From assembly GCA_017557265.1 (NCBI GenBank), contig JAFZAM010000185.1, positions 1-17,715 on the forward strand: a DNA stretch of 17,715 nucleotides, read 5' to 3'. The notes below the pieces were generated by a model that was not told the DNA's origin, did no database searches, and worked only from the letters and a program-made list of their open reading frames with translations. Positions 14,332-17,715 of this stretch are shown here, one piece after another (within the stretch, counting starts at the first letter, position 1; the number at the start of each line of letters is the position of its first letter). Source of the DNA: Oscillospiraceae bacterium (GTDB lineage: Bacteria > Bacillota > Clostridia > Oscillospirales > Oscillospiraceae). Made by a program: the position numbers and the translations under genes.

Positions 14332-14360
14332 TTGCATTTATATTATACTTATGTTAAAAT
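14332..14360 (+). promoter_or_regulatory. Predicted extended -10 promoter of the surface protein gene
   Basis: TTGCAT (14332-14337) and TAAAAT (14355-14360) are 17 bases apart, with TG one base before the -10 box. The surroundings are markedly AT-rich compared with the genes on both sides. The start of transcription would be near 14367, giving a leader of about 90 bases. The 84 bases between this and the aldo/keto reductase promoter hold nothing I can recognise. Confidence 0.6.
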
Positions 14361-14362
14361 AA

Positions 14363-14385
14363 TAAACTAGGTAAGAATGAGTTTA
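14363..14385. promoter_or_regulatory. Inverted repeat at the predicted start site (possible operator)
   Basis: TAAACT (14363-14368) and AGTTTA (14380-14385) are perfect inverted arms with an 11-base spacer, covering the predicted start of the surface protein transcript. The motif TTACATAA also occurs twice nearby, at 14299-14306 and 14383-14390. Either could be a regulator site, and both are short enough to be chance. Confidence 0.25.
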
Positions 14386-14458
14386 CATAATTTGGCCGGC
14401 GGCGGCTTCGACGCTCTCCGCCCGTCTTGAAGTTATCTTATCGGAAAGAGGATTGGTT

Positions 14459-17400
14459 ATGGGAAAGCTTACGAAAAAGACTCTTGCGGTGCTTCTGGCT
14501 CTGGCCTTCTGCCTCAGCCTGCTTCCGCTCGGCGCGCTCGCCGACGATCAGTACAATACGGCGTTTCTCGTGTATGACGACAACGTCTGGGATGAGGATG
14601 AGGTGATCACCGGCATACCGGAGGGGGAGTCGATGGAAGACGATGACGGCGACGGTAAGATCACTTTCACCATCTCGACCGCTACCCCGGAGCGTGGCGG
14701 CGGAGCTGATTATGTGTTCCTCGGCTGGTCCAATGAGTCCGGTGATTGGTGGAATAGCACTGTCGACTTTGGGCCGGGTGATACGATCGTCGTTGCAGTT
14801 GGCGAACCCAAAACGCTGTATGCCGTATGGGGTCCGAAAACTGCCAAGGCGCTCATTTACGACGCCAACCTGCCGTACGACGTCAAATATGATTCCGATA
14901 CTGTTCGTTCAAATCACATGTATTATCGTTTTTCTCCGGCTGATCATTCTGATAACGAAATAGAGCAATACTATTATGATCAAACTGAGTGGACTCTTGT
15001 CTATCATCTCCCGGGCGACACCGGCTACCTGCCCATCCTGCAGGGTCAGGACGATCTTTATATCTCGCTCAGCGAGTGGTCGAATTATCTGGAAGGAAAT
15101 GTAGCGGGATACGATCCTGAGCACTTTTATTATTCTACGTCAATTTTCTGGTGTGATGCTTACAACCACAATTCCTACAATGAGTACAATTTCGATGACA
15201 CGTACAATAGTGATGTAGGCGAATATTACGACCTTTCCGGTATGCCGATGCCCACAGCATACGATAATTACGGTCCCGTCAAGATAACCGTGACCGATCA
15301 GACTCCGACGCTCACCGGGTACACTTTCAAGGGCTGGTCCGAACAGCCGGGCGACTACAATGAAGTTATCTCTGTGAACTCGTTTGAGCTTCAGCCGAAC
15401 CAGAGCAAGGTCCTCTATGCGGTATGGGAAAAAACCGAATACGAATACGGTGACAGTGGCTACGTCACCGCCAAGCCGATAATATACGACGCTAACGTTC
15501 CTTCAGAGCTTCTTAAAGATCGTCAGGATGCAAACTCCCCGTATCTGTATTACCAGTGTGGCGACTTCTTTTATCCATATGACGGCACTTCGCCTGAATA
15601 TTTCTATACTAAACCTCAACACTCCGTCGACGTCCCGTCTGCGTGGGGTCTTGTGTACAGAGAGGAGTGGGATACCGGTTTTGTGCCCATATATCAGGGA
15701 CAGGGAAAAAAGTACGTTCCGCTCAGCGGCGTTGCAGACGAGATATATGAGGCATCCCACGATTTCTGCTATGATGACATGCATTATAATGACCATTTGG
15801 GTTATTATTATGTCCAGTACAATCTTCCCGTGGAGCTGAGTAACGTTCCTTCCCCCACCGTGGTCGAGAACAGACTTAAATACAGCACCGTCAGCGTATC
15901 GACGGATGTCCCGACTTTGGAGGGCTACGTGTTCAAGGGCTGGTCCGAGGATCCCGGTGACGACAATACCGTAAACGCCGACGACAGCTATTATATTGAA
16001 GAAAACATGGGCATCGTCCTCTACGCCGTTTGGGAAAAAGCCGGCGCGCCGACGACATCCTACCTTATTTACGACGACAACGTCGCGGACGAGGAGATAG
16101 CCGTCCCGGTCGATGACTCTCAGACCAACACAGACGATCCGAAGACCTTCGACGTCTCGACGGACAAGCCCGTACGCGAGGGATACGTCTTCCTCGGCTG
16201 GTCGACTGCTTCCGGCGAAAATAATACGGTCGACGTCGGCGCGACCATCGACGTCCCGGCAGGACAGACGAAGACCATTTACGCCGTGTGGCAGGCCAAG
16301 CAGGCCATAACGATCAAGGCAAAGAGCCAGACCTGGCCGTACGACGGATCGGATCATTCTCTTGACGAATGGGAAATCACCGCCGGAAGTCTGCTTGCCG
16401 ACGACGAGCTCACCGTGGTCATTACCGGCACCGTCCATGACGTCGACGATACCGCAGAGGGCAACAACGTTGTTTCTTCCGTGACTGTCAAGCGCGGAGA
16501 CGAGGACGTTTCCGAATACTATACGATAACGACCGTCAACGGCACACTTACCATCGAACCGAAGCCGCTGACCATCTATACTCCGAGCGCCGAGAAATAT
16601 TACGACGGAAAGCCGTTCGAAAGCGGACCGAACAGTCCGATTCACGCCGACATTGGCGGTCTCGTTGACGGCGAGACGGTCGGCCTCTTCTTCCCGGGAG
16701 AACGTTATTTTCAGGTCGGCGAGTATCCAAACGCAGTCGAGGTCACCTTCGCCGATGGCGTATCGTATTTCTATGAAAGGTCCTTTACGCTCGAGGCCAA
16801 ACTCGCCATGACTGCGGCGGCCCGCGCCGTCTACATCGCGGGCGAGCGCGAGGGGCTGACCGCGGCGACCCGCTCCGCAGACATCGTGCGCGATCGCGCT
16901 ACGACGCTCGCGAAGGCCTCCAACTACATCGTAGTAAGCGCCAGCATCGGAACTCTCCGGATACTGCCCTTCGGCGTTCCCGAGACTCCGGCGATAACGA
17001 TCAAGGCCGCGAGCGCCGAGAAGACCTACGACGGAAAGCCTCTTACCAAGGATGAGTTCACGGTCGACGGCCTGCCCTCTGGATATACCGTCGAGGCCGT
17101 TATCGACGGTTCTCAGACCGTCGTCGGCACGATCGACAACGTCATAGTGAGCTACGTCGTGAAGGACAAGCTCGGCATCGACAAGACCTCCTCTTTCAAC
17201 GTCACGACGGAGAAGGGGACTCTTAAGGTCAATCCCGCGCCGCTGACGATAACCGCCGACAGCGCCGCCAAGCTCTATGACGGGACGCCTCTGACCAAGG
17301 ACAGCTTTACGAACACCGCTCTTGCCGAAGGCGATACGATATCCTCCGTGACGGTGACGGGCTCGCAGACCGAGGTCGGCTCCTCCGCCAACGTGCCCTC

Positions 17401-17701
17401 TGACGCGAAGATCATCAACGCCGGCGGGGAAGACGTGACCGCGTGCTATGACGTCAAGTACGTAAACGGAACCCTCAAGGTGACCGACTCGTCCGAAGAC
17501 CTCGACGATCCCGACACCCCGCTTCACGGCGAGGAAGAAGTCGTCGAAGCCGAAGAACCCGACGACGATCTCTATACCGGGACCGTTCCGCTCACCGGCG
17601 ACGAGAGCAACGTTCCGTTCTGGATCGCTCTCGCGGCGCTCGCGCTTGCGGGTCTCGTCTCGCAGCTCGCCGGAAGAAAGCGCGGAAAGAGCGCTCGATA
17701 A
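14459..17701 (+). CDS. Large repeat-containing cell-surface protein with sorting-signal tail
   Basis: 1080 residues from ATG 14459, six bases after AGAGGA (14447-14452); an upstream in-frame TTG (14453) is less likely. A Sec signal peptide (1-28) ends at ALA. Four InlB B-type (Listeria-Bacteroides) repeats follow. Each has a G-Y/D-x-F-x-GWS core, at about residues 85, 288, 490 and 576, and ends in YAVW at about 124, 323, 525 and 611. Two large Tyr/Asp-rich modules separate repeats 1-2 and 2-3. Four MBG-type immunoglobulin-like domains begin near 617, 703, 845 and 928, each opening like ITIKAxSxxxxYDG. An acidic linker leads to VPLTGD (1043-1048), a hydrophobic segment (about 1053-1072) and a basic tail, which together make a variant LPxTG sorting signal. 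It is probably a sortase-anchored adhesin-like protein, with ligand unknown. The gene is transcribed alone and no sortase gene is in the window. Confidence 0.85.
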   Translation: MGKLTKKTLAVLLALAFCLSLLPLGALADDQYNTAFLVYDDNVWDEDEVITGIPEGESMEDDDGDGKITFTISTATPERGGGADYVFLGWSNESGDWWNSTVDFGPGDTIVVAVGEPKTLYAVWGPKTAKALIYDANLPYDVKYDSDTVRSNHMYYRFSPADHSDNEIEQYYYDQTEWTLVYHLPGDTGYLPILQGQDDLYISLSEWSNYLEGNVAGYDPEHFYYSTSIFWCDAYNHNSYNEYNFDDTYNSDVGEYYDLSGMPMPTAYDNYGPVKITVTDQTPTLTGYTFKGWSEQPGDYNEVISVNSFELQPNQSKVLYAVWEKTEYEYGDSGYVTAKPIIYDANVPSELLKDRQDANSPYLYYQCGDFFYPYDGTSPEYFYTKPQHSVDVPSAWGLVYREEWDTGFVPIYQGQGKKYVPLSGVADEIYEASHDFCYDDMHYNDHLGYYYVQYNLPVELSNVPSPTVVENRLKYSTVSVSTDVPTLEGYVFKGWSEDPGDDNTVNADDSYYIEENMGIVLYAVWEKAGAPTTSYLIYDDNVADEEIAVPVDDSQTNTDDPKTFDVSTDKPVREGYVFLGWSTASGENNTVDVGATIDVPAGQTKTIYAVWQAKQAITIKAKSQTWPYDGSDHSLDEWEITAGSLLADDELTVVITGTVHDVDDTAEGNNVVSSVTVKRGDEDVSEYYTITTVNGTLTIEPKPLTIYTPSAEKYYDGKPFESGPNSPIHADIGGLVDGETVGLFFPGERYFQVGEYPNAVEVTFADGVSYFYERSFTLEAKLAMTAAARAVYIAGEREGLTAATRSADIVRDRATTLAKASNYIVVSASIGTLRILPFGVPETPAITIKAASAEKTYDGKPLTKDEFTVDGLPSGYTVEAVIDGSQTVVGTIDNVIVSYVVKDKLGIDKTSSFNVTTEKGTLKVNPAPLTITADSAAKLYDGTPLTKDSFTNTALAEGDTISSVTVTGSQTEVGSSANVPSDAKIINAGGEDVTACYDVKYVNGTLKVTDSSEDLDDPDTPLHGEEEVVEAEEPDDDLYTGTVPLTGDESNVPFWIALAALALAGLVSQLAGRKRGKSAR
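14855..15925 (+). repeat. Duplicated Tyr/Asp-rich module within the surface protein gene
   Basis: Two diverged copies of a unit of about 155 residues are visible in the protein. One starts at residue 133 (IYDANLP, base 14855). The other starts at residue 342 (IYDANVP, base 15482). Both contain in order an aromatic YYR/YYQ stretch, W-x-LVY, DTGY/F-L/V-PI-x-QGQ and Y-x-x-LS, and both lead into an InlB-type GWS repeat. The DNA of this part is clearly more AT-rich than the rest of the gene: I count 23 G/C in 14881-14940 and 21 G/C in 15121-15180, against 36 in 17221-17280. Confidence 0.7.
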
Positions 17702-17715
17702 ATCAAAACCGGACC

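Noticed and set aside
15503..17527. A 674-codon open frame on the minus strand inside the surface protein gene
   Set aside because: The plus strand encodes clear InlB-type and MBG repeats over the same bases. The antisense translation shows no recognisable domain or start signals.

Overview
The window looks like a chromosomal segment of a fairly GC-rich member of the Clostridia (Firmicutes), probably a gut Oscillospirales- or Lachnospirales-type bacterium. The reasons are strong GGAGG-type ribosome binding sites, sigma-A-like promoters, a BofA/YaaL sporulation-linked pair, a YitT transporter-like protein, a split transketolase, a single-chain glycyl-tRNA synthetase, and a Gram-positive surface protein with InlB-type and MBG repeats and a cell-wall sorting tail. 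TGA is an ordinary stop codon. No RNA genes, CRISPR arrays, insertion sequences or phage genes were seen.

Layout. (1) 1-177: a divergent promoter region. The first 8 codons of a minus-strand gene run off the left edge, and a TTGACA/TATAAT promoter drives the plus strand. (2) 178-3431: glycyl-tRNA synthetase followed by the N- and C-terminal transketolase subunits, tightly spaced and ended by a hairpin terminator. (3) 3473-4029, minus strand: a DUF2508 (YaaL-like) gene overlapping bofA, convergent with the transketolase and sharing its terminator. (4) 4128-13135: a six-gene plus-strand operon with one good promoter at its head and one strong terminator at its end. It holds ParE-like and ParC-like type IIA topoisomerase subunits, a YitT-family membrane protein, two unrelated secreted lipoproteins and a thioredoxin-reductase-like flavoprotein. 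Gaps are -4 to +28 bases. (5) 13140-14159, minus strand: an aldo/keto reductase. (6) 14332-17701: a separately promoted 1080-residue surface protein.

How the parts relate. The first operon combines translation (glycine charging) with the non-oxidative pentose phosphate pathway. The large operon has no obvious single pathway: a DNA topoisomerase pair is co-transcribed with envelope proteins and a redox flavoprotein. The less ordinary content lies in that operon and in the surface protein. The ParC-like subunit has an altered quinolone-region sequence and lacks a recognisable GyrA box. One lipoprotein looks like a transglutaminase fold that has lost its catalytic Cys and His. The flavoprotein keeps the thioredoxin reductase CxxC but lacks the usual NADPH-phosphate motif. 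The surface protein is a compositional mosaic with an internal duplication and an odd helical insert. I did not find a clearly new defence or mobile system.
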